NCBI GenBank assembly: GCA_029550965.1
Contig: JAKPGJ010000036.1
Span: 1 to 64,000 of the forward strand
Length of the DNA stretch: 64,000 bases
Source: Bacillota bacterium
Lineage (GTDB): Bacteria > Bacillota > Clostridia > Oscillospirales > CAG-382
Direction: 5' to 3'
Below the pieces are notes generated by a model, which saw only the letters and a list, made by a program, of their open reading frames with translations, was not told where the DNA came from and ran no database searches. Position numbers and translations under genes: made by a program. How positions within the stretch are numbered: position 1 is the first letter of the stretch; every line of letters starts with the position of its first letter. Positions 30,026 to 38,537 of the stretch are shown piece by piece.

Positions 30026-31352
30026 AGAAATCCGTCAATCGAATATCGAGCGCAGAATCGGCGTCGTCAACGGCGCGTTCTTCGGCGTTTTCGCGGCGAT
30101 GATCGCATTTTTGGCGCATATGGCCGCGCTGCGTCTGAACGATACGGTCTTTGCGGCCTTTTATCCTGACCTGATTGCAAAGGACTGCTTTGCGCCGCTG
30201 TATATTTATATCAAAGTATTTGCGTTCCTTAGCGTCGTGTATGTTCTGATCAGCTACGAGCATATCGTTTTGGGCGAGATCAAAAGCAACCGCTGGTATC
30301 TGCTCGCCAAAATGGGATACAGCACGAAAATGATGGTATCGGTCAAACTGCTCGTGCAGATGATCCTGCTGCTGTACGCCTTCATCATCGGTTTTGTCGG
30401 CACGGTCGGCATGGCGACGCTGTTGGGGTATTCGTTCGCGAACGTATATCTTCCCGCCTTGTTTTTGGCCGGCGTCGTTGAGATTGCGTTTCTATGCGCG
30501 CTCACGACCGCTTTGTCGGTGCTGTACCGGTTCCGCTCCGCCTTTTTTACGCGATGGTGCATCACGCTGACAGAAGCGGCTTTAATCCCGCTCAGCGACC
30601 TGACCGGCTACCGCGAGGCTTTGTCCTCGAAGAGCTTTATCGTCAAGAACGGGCCGTTCGCGCCGTTTTCTCCGAGCGTGAGCGTTTATTTTGTCATCCT
30701 GTTGGCGCTGATCGCCGTCTTGTACGCGGCGAGCCTTTTCAACGCTAAGACCATCGCGATGTATTATGACGAACCGCTTGAGAATACGGACTTTACCCTG
30801 CCCGCCGGACGGGTTCTTGCCCGGCTGGACCACCGAAACGGAATGTTCTACCTTTTCCGCAGAAAAAGTAAGTCGCTGGCGGCGGCGGTTCATATGCTGA
30901 TAGTAGTTCTGGTCGCTTCGATCGCGCTGTTTACCATTGTCCTGAATCTGTTTTACTACCGCTACCGGAACAACACCGTTGTAAAAGTCGGCGATACCGT
31001 TTATTTTTTAAGCGACAGAGAAATTGTAAGCGGGCACCTCGACGACCCGCATATATACAAAAACGACTTTCTTGTTTTCAAAGCGGAAAGCGACGCCGAA
31101 CAGATCGACGACGGCAAAATTGTTCTGATTCAGAACGGAGACAAACTGGAAGCGGTACCCTACGCCGCCGATTTGAAGGACGCGGAAATCCTGGGCAAAC
31201 TGGATTCGGTCAGCCGATGGACGGGCGCTTTGGTCCTTATGGTCTGCAACACTGAGGGCATCATACTCTTTCTTGTTTTGCCCTTGCTGACCCTGCTGTT
31301 CTTCGGCAGCATCAAAAAACTGCTGGAAAAAAAGCCGGTGCCGATCGAATAG
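30000..31352 (+). CDS. ABC-type integral membrane partner protein
   Basis: About 8 hydrophobic segments, overlaps the preceding NBD gene; large extracytoplasmic loop near C-terminus. Confidence 0.65.
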   Translation: MYMNSYFYKEIRQSNIERRIGVVNGAFFGVFAAMIAFLAHMAALRLNDTVFAAFYPDLIAKDCFAPLYIYIKVFAFLSVVYVLISYEHIVLGEIKSNRWYLLAKMGYSTKMMVSVKLLVQMILLLYAFIIGFVGTVGMATLLGYSFANVYLPALFLAGVVEIAFLCALTTALSVLYRFRSAFFTRWCITLTEAALIPLSDLTGYREALSSKSFIVKNGPFAPFSPSVSVYFVILLALIAVLYAASLFNAKTIAMYYDEPLENTDFTLPAGRVLARLDHRNGMFYLFRRKSKSLAAAVHMLIVVLVASIALFTIVLNLFYYRYRNNTVVKVGDTVYFLSDREIVSGHLDDPHIYKNDFLVFKAESDAEQIDDGKIVLIQNGDKLEAVPYAADLKDAEILGKLDSVSRWTGALVLMVCNTEGIILFLVLPLLTLLFFGSIKKLLEKKPVPIE

Positions 31353-31379
31353 GTAAAAAACTGTTTGTAAAAATAGTTA

Positions 31380-31408
31380 TTGACAAATAAGTTTATCTAT
31401 GCTAACAT
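31380..31408 (+). promoter_or_regulatory. Promoter of aro/phe operon leader
   Basis: TTGACA-17 bp-TAACAT with TGC extended -10. Confidence 0.85.
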
Positions 31409-31442
31409 AATCAAAAACATCAAAAGGATAGGTTATTCTGCG

Positions 31443-31541
31443 ATGATAGCTGTACTTTTTGCTGCAATATTTTTTTACTTTTATTTTTTCTCGCATGAGA
31501 ACAAAATAAAAGTGATTTCGCTCGCAGCAAAATCGGTATAA
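31443..31541 (+). CDS. Putative Phe/Tyr attenuator leader peptide MIAVLFAAIFFYFYFFSHENKIKVISLAAKSV
   Basis: 32 codons with seven consecutive Phe/Tyr codons, RBS-like AGGATAGG, between promoter and terminator ahead of aroF. Confidence 0.8.
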   Translation: MIAVLFAAIFFYFYFFSHENKIKVISLAAKSV

Positions 31542-31561
31542 CCGATCGAATTATAGAAATT

Positions 31562-31600
31562 AGAGGGTTCTGCGGTGATATCACCAGTAGAACCCTTTTG
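31562..31600 (+). terminator. Attenuator terminator ahead of aroF
   Basis: AGAGGGTTCT-gc-GGTGATATCACC-agt-AGAACCCTTTTG; long stem plus T-tract, inside operon leader. Confidence 0.85.
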
Positions 31601-31645
31601 TTATCATTACAAACCCGATTGAATTTTATCTGAAAGGATTTGCTT

Positions 31646-32650
31646 ATGATCGTCGTACTGAAGAACAGCTGTGACCCGGAAAAAGTGGAGAATCTGAAAA
31701 ATTGGCTCGAGAGCCAGCATATAAAAGTGCACGTGTTTAAAGGCGAGTTTCAAACCGTGTTCGGGCTCATCGGCGACACCTCGCACATCGACATCGGCCT
31801 TTTGGAAGGGCTGGACGTGGTCAAGAGCGTAAAGCGCATCAGCGAGCCGTATAAAAACGCAAACCGCCAGTTCCACCCGGAGGATACGGTTATCACCGCC
31901 GCCGGCGTCGATATCGGCGGTAAGAACTTCCGGTTCATCGCCGGTCCCTGCTCGGTCGAATCAGAGGAACAGATTATCGACATCGCCGAAAAGGTCAAAG
32001 CCGCGGGCGCGTCGTTTCTCCGCGGCGGCGCTTTCAAGCCGCGCACTTCCCCGTACGACTTTCAGGGGCTGCAGGAAAAAGGCATTTCGCTTCTGCTGAA
32101 AGCGAAGGAAAGAACCGGGCTTCCCATTGTGACCGAGATTATGAGCGCAAACCACCTTCCGCTCTTCGAAAACGTCGATATTATTCAGGTCGGCGCACGG
32201 AATATGCAGAACTTTGAGCTTTTAAAAGAGCTGGGCAGGACAAAAAAGACCATCCTTTTAAAGAGAGGGCTTGCGAACACCATCAAAGAACTGCTGATGA
32301 GCGCGGAATACATCATGGCGGGCGGAAACGAGAACATCATCCTTTGCGAAAGAGGCATCCGCACGTTTGAGAATCAAACCAGAAACACGCTGGACATTTC
32401 GGCGGTTCCGGTGCTGAAAGAACTGTCGCACCTGCCGGTAATCGTCGATCCGAGCCACGCTTCCGGAATTTCCCGGTATGTCAAGCCTTTGGCGCTTGCC
32501 GCGGCCGCCGCGGGCGCGCACGGCGTGATGATCGAGGTGCATAACGACCCGCCGCGCGCCTTGTGCGACGGCGCGCAGTCGGTAACGCCGGAACAGTTTT
32601 TGGATATCAAAGCGTCGGTCGATAAAGTTTTGGCCGCGCTGAAGGAGTAG
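31646..32650 (+). CDS. aroF: 3-deoxy-7-phosphoheptulonate (DAHP) synthase, AroF type I-beta
   Basis: FRFIAGPCSVESEEQI, FLRGGAFKPRTSPYDFQGL, VDPSHASG. Confidence 0.95.
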   Translation: MIVVLKNSCDPEKVENLKNWLESQHIKVHVFKGEFQTVFGLIGDTSHIDIGLLEGLDVVKSVKRISEPYKNANRQFHPEDTVITAAGVDIGGKNFRFIAGPCSVESEEQIIDIAEKVKAAGASFLRGGAFKPRTSPYDFQGLQEKGISLLLKAKERTGLPIVTEIMSANHLPLFENVDIIQVGARNMQNFELLKELGRTKKTILLKRGLANTIKELLMSAEYIMAGGNENIILCERGIRTFENQTRNTLDISAVPVLKELSHLPVIVDPSHASGISRYVKPLALAAAAAGAHGVMIEVHNDPPRALCDGAQSVTPEQFLDIKASVDKVLAALKE

Positions 32651-32655
32651 ACAGC

Positions 32656-33726
32656 ATGGAAAAAGTAACGGTTCGCGCGTCAAAAGTGTATGACGTCGTC
32701 ATAGAATCCGGCGTTCTCAAAAACGCCGGTGAATACGCGAAAAATGTAGTCGGCGCGGGCAAAGCGGCCGTCGTGACCGACGACGTTGTCGACAGCCTGT
32801 ACGCCGGAATGCTGATCGAATCGCTTCGGAAAAGCGGGTTTTCGGTGTTCAAAATGGTTTTCCCAAACGGCGAGACCGTAAAGACGCCGGAAAACGCGTT
32901 TGAAATCGTCAACTTTCTTGCCGAAAACAAGTTTACCCGCAGCGACACGGTGTTCGCGCTCGGCGGCGGAACCATCGGCGACCTTGCGGGTTTCGCGGCG
33001 TCGATATTTTTACGGGGCGTCAAGCTGGTGCAAATCCCCACTACCCTGCTTGCGGCGGTGGATTCCTCGGTCGGCGGAAAAACCGCGGTCAACCTCAAGG
33101 CCGGAAAAAACCTTGCGGGCAGCTTTTACCAGCCCGACCTGGTGCTGTGCGACACCGACGCGCTGTCCTCCCTGCCGGAAGATATTTTCAACTGCGGCTG
33201 CGCGGAAGTGATTAAGTACGGCGTGATCGCCAGCGGCGCGCTTTTTGAAAAGCTGAAAAAAGGCATCCGAAACGACCTCGAGAGCATTATCGCGGAATGC
33301 GTGCGGATTAAAAGCGACATCGTTTCGGTTGACGAGCACGACAGAGGACTGCGGCAGCTTTTGAACTTCGGGCATACCGCGGCGCACGCGATTGAGCGGG
33401 CTACAGACTTTGCGGTTCCGCACGGCGAAGCGGTCGCGGTCGGAATGGTCATCGCGTCCAATTACGCGTGGCGTACCGGCTTTTGCGGCAAGAAAGTATA
33501 TGACGAGATAAAAGAATTGGTTGCAGCATATCATTTACCCGCGACAACCAACCTGACGGCGGACGAACTGCTGAAGTCCGCGTTGTCCGACAAGAAGCGC
33601 GAGGGCGCTTCCATATCGCTGGTTCTTCCCGAAACCATCGGAAAAGCGGTTACCAAAAAGGTTGGCATCGAAGGACTTGCGGAGTTTTTAAAAATCGGCA
33701 TGACAGAAACGGATGGTGCTATATGA
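32656..33726 (+). CDS. aroB: 3-dehydroquinate synthase
   Basis: ALGGGTIGDLAGFAASIFLRGV, LLAAVDSSVGGKTAVNL, LLNFGHTAAHAIE. Confidence 0.97.
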   Translation: MEKVTVRASKVYDVVIESGVLKNAGEYAKNVVGAGKAAVVTDDVVDSLYAGMLIESLRKSGFSVFKMVFPNGETVKTPENAFEIVNFLAENKFTRSDTVFALGGGTIGDLAGFAASIFLRGVKLVQIPTTLLAAVDSSVGGKTAVNLKAGKNLAGSFYQPDLVLCDTDALSSLPEDIFNCGCAEVIKYGVIASGALFEKLKKGIRNDLESIIAECVRIKSDIVSVDEHDRGLRQLLNFGHTAAHAIERATDFAVPHGEAVAVGMVIASNYAWRTGFCGKKVYDEIKELVAAYHLPATTNLTADELLKSALSDKKREGASISLVLPETIGKAVTKKVGIEGLAEFLKIGMTETDGAI

Positions 33727-34982
33727 CGGTAAAAATTACGCCTTCCGCGCTGTCCGGCAAAATAAAAGCGATTCCCTCCAAATCTGCGGCGCACCGCGCG
33801 TTTATCTGCGCGGCGTTGTCGGAGCAAAAAACCGAGATTGTCTGCGAGAGCATCTCCGAGGACATACAGGCGACGATAAACTGCCTTGCCGCCTTGGGGG
33901 CGGAGATTGCCGAGAACAACGGGGTTTATACGGTCAATCCGATTCAACATACAAGTTCGCAGGAAGCGCATTTAAACTGCGGCGAGAGCGGCTCGACGCT
34001 GCGCTTTATCTTGCCGGTGGTTTCGGCGTTGGGCCGACGCGCGCGCATCGACGGGAGCGGGCGACTCCCCGAACGTCCGATAAAGCCGCTGACCGAACAG
34101 CTCAACGCGAACGGCGCCGTTATCGGCGAGCGTTTTCCGATTCAGTGTTCCGGAAAATTAGCAAGCGGTGTTTTCCGCGTCGCCGGCAACATCAGCTCGC
34201 AGTTTATCAGCGGTCTTCTGCTTGCTTCTCCGCTGACCGGCGGCGACTGCAGGATTGAGATAACGACCGCGCTGGAATCAAAGCCCTACATCGATATGAC
34301 AATTTCTGTTATGCGGCTGTTCGGCGTCGAAGTCGAGGAAACCGAGAACGGCTACTTTGTCAAAGGCGGACAGCGGTATGCTTCTCCCGGCGCTTTTATC
34401 GTGGAGGGCGACTGGTCGAACGCGGCGTTCTGGCTGGTCGCGGGCGCGCTGGGCGGAAGCGGCGTAACCTGCGCCAATCTTTCGTTGAACAGCGCGCAGG
34501 GCGACAAGGCGGTGATCGAGATTCTTCGGCAGTTCGGCGCGAAGGTCGAGATGCGTAACGACGCCTTTACCGTATCCCCCGCGCCCATGAAAGGCATCGA
34601 AATCAACGCCGCGGATATTCCCGATTTGGTTCCGGTGCTGTCGGTTTTAGCATGCGGCGCGGTCGGAGAAACCCGCATTTACAACGCTTCGCGCCTGCGG
34701 TTTAAGGAAAGCGACAGGCTGGCGAGGGTTTATGATATCATAACCAGGCTCGGCGGAAACATCAAACAGACCGACGACGGTCTGATTATCAGCGGCGCCG
34801 GCAGGCTGTCCGGCGGCAGAGCGGACGCGTCCGGCGACCACCGGCTGGCGATGAGCCTTGCCGTCGCTTCGATAATCTGCGAAAACAGCGTAATCATAGA
34901 CGGCGCCGAGTCGGTGAACAAATCCTACCCGAGATTCTTTGAGGATTTCAAAGAACTAAGCGGGTTTGCAGAGAGGGTGTAG
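33723..34982 (+). CDS. aroA: 3-phosphoshikimate 1-carboxyvinyltransferase
   Basis: IPSKSAAHRAFICAAL, LNCGESGSTLRFILPV, RFKESDRLA, DHRLAMSLAVA. Confidence 0.97.
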   Translation: MTVKITPSALSGKIKAIPSKSAAHRAFICAALSEQKTEIVCESISEDIQATINCLAALGAEIAENNGVYTVNPIQHTSSQEAHLNCGESGSTLRFILPVVSALGRRARIDGSGRLPERPIKPLTEQLNANGAVIGERFPIQCSGKLASGVFRVAGNISSQFISGLLLASPLTGGDCRIEITTALESKPYIDMTISVMRLFGVEVEETENGYFVKGGQRYASPGAFIVEGDWSNAAFWLVAGALGGSGVTCANLSLNSAQGDKAVIEILRQFGAKVEMRNDAFTVSPAPMKGIEINAADIPDLVPVLSVLACGAVGETRIYNASRLRFKESDRLARVYDIITRLGGNIKQTDDGLIISGAGRLSGGRADASGDHRLAMSLAVASIICENSVIIDGAESVNKSYPRFFEDFKELSGFAERV

Positions 34983-34986
34983 AAAA

Positions 34987-36069
34987 ATGTCGTCAACATA
35001 CGGTGATAAAATAAAGGTATCGCTTTTCGGGCAGTCCCATTCCGCGGCGGTCGGCGTCGTCATAGACGAATTCCCCGCGGGCGTGGAGATTGATTTTGAG
35101 AAACTACAGTCCTTTTTAAACCGCCGCGCGGCGAGAGGAGCCATTTCCACCAGCCGTCAGGAGCCGGATGTTCCCGAGTTTTTGTCCGGTTTTACCGGAA
35201 ACGCCACCTGCGGCGCGCCAATCTGCGCCGTTATCCGCAACACCAACGTCCGCAGCGGCGACTACAAGGGTTTGAGCAACACGCCCCGCCCCTCGCACGC
35301 CGATTACGCGGTCGGCTGCAAGTTCGGCGGTTTCGCCGACTTCAGCGGCGGCGGGCACCTCTCCGGCAGGCTGACCGCCGCGCTCTGCGTTGCCGGCGGC
35401 ATCTGCAAGCAGTATCTGGAAAGCCTTGGGATTACGGTCGGCGCGCATATTTACGCGATAGCCGGGATAAAAGACAAACCGTTTGACCCGGTCAAGATTG
35501 ATAAAGACACCCTGCTGCAGGTTGCCGCAAAGGACTTCCCGGTGCTCGACGATAGCGCCGGGCAGAACATGCGGGAGCGGATTCTGCAGGCGAAGCAGGA
35601 CTGCGACTCGGTCGGCGGCATTATCGAATTCGCGGTTACCGGGCTGAAACCCGGAATCGGCTCGCCCCATTTCGGCGGGCTGGAAAATCGGATCGCCGCG
35701 GCGGTGTTCGGCGTGCCGGCCGTCAAAGGCATTGAGTTCGGAAACGGGTTTGCCTGCGCGGAACTGACCGGCTCGCAGAACAACGATTCTTTCTACTTTG
35801 ACGAAACCGGAACCGTCCGCACAAGAACGAACAACAGCGGCGGCATCAACGCCGGAATGAGCAACGGCATGCCCGTCATCGGGCGCGTCGCGATGCGGCC
35901 CACGCCGTCGATCGCGAAAGAGCAGGATACGGTTGACCTTGCGAACAAAACCGATGCAAAGCTGGTCATTCACGGCCGTCACGACCCCTGCATCGTGCAC
36001 AGAGCGGTTCCCTGCATCGAATCCGCCGTCGCGATCGCGGTTGCGGACGCGATTCTGGCAGATCAATAA
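34987..36069 (+). CDS. aroC: Chorismate synthase
   Basis: FGQSHSAAVGVVIDEFPAG, FAGGISNG-like GGINAGMSNGMPV, GRHDPCIVHRAVP. Confidence 0.97.
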   Translation: MSSTYGDKIKVSLFGQSHSAAVGVVIDEFPAGVEIDFEKLQSFLNRRAARGAISTSRQEPDVPEFLSGFTGNATCGAPICAVIRNTNVRSGDYKGLSNTPRPSHADYAVGCKFGGFADFSGGGHLSGRLTAALCVAGGICKQYLESLGITVGAHIYAIAGIKDKPFDPVKIDKDTLLQVAAKDFPVLDDSAGQNMRERILQAKQDCDSVGGIIEFAVTGLKPGIGSPHFGGLENRIAAAVFGVPAVKGIEFGNGFACAELTGSQNNDSFYFDETGTVRTRTNNSGGINAGMSNGMPVIGRVAMRPTPSIAKEQDTVDLANKTDAKLVIHGRHDPCIVHRAVPCIESAVAIAVADAILADQ

Positions 36070-36110
36070 AAGCATTTTGATATTTTATGACGAACGGGAG
36101 TAATCGACAG

Positions 36111-37250
36111 ATGGACATACAATCATTACGAAACGAAATAGACCATATTGACGCGGAGATTGTACGACTGTTCAACCGCAGGATGGAAGCGGTTGAGAAA
36201 ATCGCGGAACATAAAAAGCAGAACAATCTTCCGATATACGACAGCGAGCGCGAGCGGCAGCTGTTCGACAGGGTCGCCACGCTTGCGGGCGCAAAAACCG
36301 AATCGTACGTACGCACCCTGTTTTCGGTCATTACCGACCTAAGCCGTTCCTACCAGGGAAGAATCATCCACGGCAAAAGCGAAACCGCTTTGCGCATAGA
36401 AAAAGCGATTGCGGAAACGCCCCAGCTTTTCCCGCAGAAAGCGACCGTCGCCTGCCAGGGCGCGGAGGGCGCCTACTCGCAAATCGCCTGCGAAAAGGTT
36501 TTCGAGCTGCCGTCGATTATGTATTTCAACTCCTGGGAAAACGTTTTCGGCGCCGTCGAAGCGGGACTGTGCCAGTACGGCATTCTTCCGGTTGAGAACA
36601 GCACCGCCGGTTCGGTAAACCGCATTTACGACCTGATGGCGAAGTACAACTTCAGCATCATCCGCAGCGTCAAGCTCAAAACCAACCATACGCTGCTCGC
36701 AAATCCCGGCGTAAAACTTGAGGATGTCCGCGAAATCATCTCGCACGAGCAGGCGATCAACCAGTGCTCCGTATTTTTAAGAAGCCTGAAGGACGTAAAA
36801 ATTACCTACTGCGAGAATACCGCCGTCGCGGCGAAGATTGTGCGCGAGTCCAACCGCAAGGACATCGCCGCCATCTCCTCCCGCGCGTGCGCCGAGCTGT
36901 ACGGTTTAAACATCCTTTCGGATTCCATCCAGACTTCGGAGAACAATTACACCCGCTTTATCTGCATTTCCAGAAAAACCGAGATTTATCCGGGCGCGAA
37001 CAGGACCAGTCTGATGATGGTGCTGCCACACAAACCCGGTTCGCTTTACCGCGTAATGTCGAAGTTCTCCGCGCTGGGCATTAACCTTACCAAGCTGGAA
37101 AGCCGCCCGATACCCGGCAGAGAGTTCGAGTTTATGTTCTATATGGACCTCGAATGCTCCATCTACTCCCCCGCTTTCACGCAGTTGATCAGCGAGCTTG
37201 AGTACAGCGTCGAGTCGTTCCGGTATTTGGGCAGCTACAGCGAGTTTTAA
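36111..37250 (+). CDS. pheA: Bifunctional chorismate mutase/prephenate dehydratase
   Basis: N-terminal CM (LRNEIDHIDAEIVRLFNRRMEAVEKIAEHK), PDT (ACQGAEGAYSQIAC, GILPVENSTAGSVN), ACT (PHKPGSLYRVMSKFSALGINLTKLESRP). Confidence 0.96.
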   Translation: MDIQSLRNEIDHIDAEIVRLFNRRMEAVEKIAEHKKQNNLPIYDSERERQLFDRVATLAGAKTESYVRTLFSVITDLSRSYQGRIIHGKSETALRIEKAIAETPQLFPQKATVACQGAEGAYSQIACEKVFELPSIMYFNSWENVFGAVEAGLCQYGILPVENSTAGSVNRIYDLMAKYNFSIIRSVKLKTNHTLLANPGVKLEDVREIISHEQAINQCSVFLRSLKDVKITYCENTAVAAKIVRESNRKDIAAISSRACAELYGLNILSDSIQTSENNYTRFICISRKTEIYPGANRTSLMMVLPHKPGSLYRVMSKFSALGINLTKLESRPIPGREFEFMFYMDLECSIYSPAFTQLISELEYSVESFRYLGSYSEF

Positions 37251-37271
37251 GTTTGAAAAGAGGGATGCATC

Positions 37272-38492
37272 TTGCCGTTCGGTCTTTTGGGCGAGAAGCT
37301 GGCGCACAGTTTTTCCCCGCTGATTCATTCGGTTTTCGGAGATTACGAATATATACTTTTTCCGGTTGAGCCCGAGGAAGTGCCCGACTTCCTGCAGCGG
37401 CGCGAATTTGACGGCCTCAATGTCACCATTCCGTACAAGCAGACCGTTATTCCCTACTGCGCTTCGTTGTCGCCGATTGCGCGGCGCTTAAACAGCGTCA
37501 ACACGATCACCGTGAAAAACGGACAGCTCTACGGCGACAACACCGATTACGCAGGGTTTTTGCATCTGTTAAGAACAAGCGGCATAACCGTGAAAGGCAA
37601 AAAGGCGCTGATTTTGGGAAGCGGCGGGTCTTCCCATACCGTCAACGCGGTCTGCGCGGACGAGGGCGCGCGGGAAATCATTGTCGTTTCCAGAACCGGA
37701 AAGGTAAATTACGAGAACATCGCCCTGCATTCCGACGCGGAAGTCATCATCAACACCACGCCCGTCGGGATGTATCCGAACAACGGGGAAAGCCCGGTTG
37801 ACCTGGCGCTGTTCCCAAACCTCGAAGCGGTCGTGGATATTATATATAACCCGCAGAGAACCGCGCTGCTTTTGCAGGCGGAAAAACGCGGACTAAAGCA
37901 TGTCAACGGCCTGCCCATGCTCGCGGCGCAGGCGAAATACGCCGCCGAGCTGTTTTGCGGCGCCCGAATAGACGACGCGCTGATCGACAAAGCGGTAGAG
38001 GTTGTGAATAAGAAAACCCGCAATCTTGTTTTCATCGGCATGCCGGGCAGCGGCAAGAGCACCATCGGCAGGATGCTGGCGAGCCGGCTCGGCATGAAGT
38101 TTATCGACACCGACGAGCTGGTCCGCGAAATGACGGGCAGAACACCCGCCGAAATTATCAAAAACGACGGCGAACCTGCCTTCCGCGCGATTGAAAGGCA
38201 GGCGGCGAAGGAAGCGGGAAAACAGACTTCGTCGGTAATCGCGACCGGCGGCGGCATCGTGCTGGACGAGCGGAACATCGACGCGCTCCGCCAGAACGGA
38301 CTTATCATCTTCCTTGACCGCAGCCTTGAAAAGCTGGACACCAGCGGCAGACCGCTTTCTTCCTCCTATGAATCTCTAAAAAAACTGTACGAGTTCCGCT
38401 ACCCGCTGTATCAAAAGTACGCCGACATCGTCGCGGACAGCAACCTAAATTTGGAAACGGCGGCGGAAAAAATCTATCAGCTTTTGCAATAA
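37272..38492 (+). CDS. Fused shikimate dehydrogenase-shikimate kinase (AroE-AroK)
   Basis: AroE LLGEKLAHSFSPLIHSVF, LNVTIPYKQ, LGSGGSSHTV; C-terminal kinase NLVFIGMPGSGKSTIGRMLASRLGMKFIDTD. Confidence 0.93.
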   Translation: MPFGLLGEKLAHSFSPLIHSVFGDYEYILFPVEPEEVPDFLQRREFDGLNVTIPYKQTVIPYCASLSPIARRLNSVNTITVKNGQLYGDNTDYAGFLHLLRTSGITVKGKKALILGSGGSSHTVNAVCADEGAREIIVVSRTGKVNYENIALHSDAEVIINTTPVGMYPNNGESPVDLALFPNLEAVVDIIYNPQRTALLLQAEKRGLKHVNGLPMLAAQAKYAAELFCGARIDDALIDKAVEVVNKKTRNLVFIGMPGSGKSTIGRMLASRLGMKFIDTDELVREMTGRTPAEIIKNDGEPAFRAIERQAAKEAGKQTSSVIATGGGIVLDERNIDALRQNGLIIFLDRSLEKLDTSGRPLSSSYESLKKLYEFRYPLYQKYADIVADSNLNLETAAEKIYQLLQ

Positions 38493-38497
38493 AAAAA

Positions 38498-38530
38498 CCG
38501 GTTTACAAACCGTCTTGGTTTATAAACCGG
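38498..38530. terminator. Bidirectional terminator
   Basis: CCGGTTTA...TAAACCGG with A/T tracts on both sides. Confidence 0.8.
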
Positions 38531-38537
38531 ATATTTT

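Noticed and set aside
31542-31645. T-box riboswitch upstream of aroF
   Set aside because: No AGGGTGGnACCGCG-type T-box sequence or stem I elements; the leader ORF plus terminator explains the region better.
35116-36075. 319-aa minus-strand ORF opposite aroC
   Set aside because: Antisense of chorismate synthase; no domain recognised.
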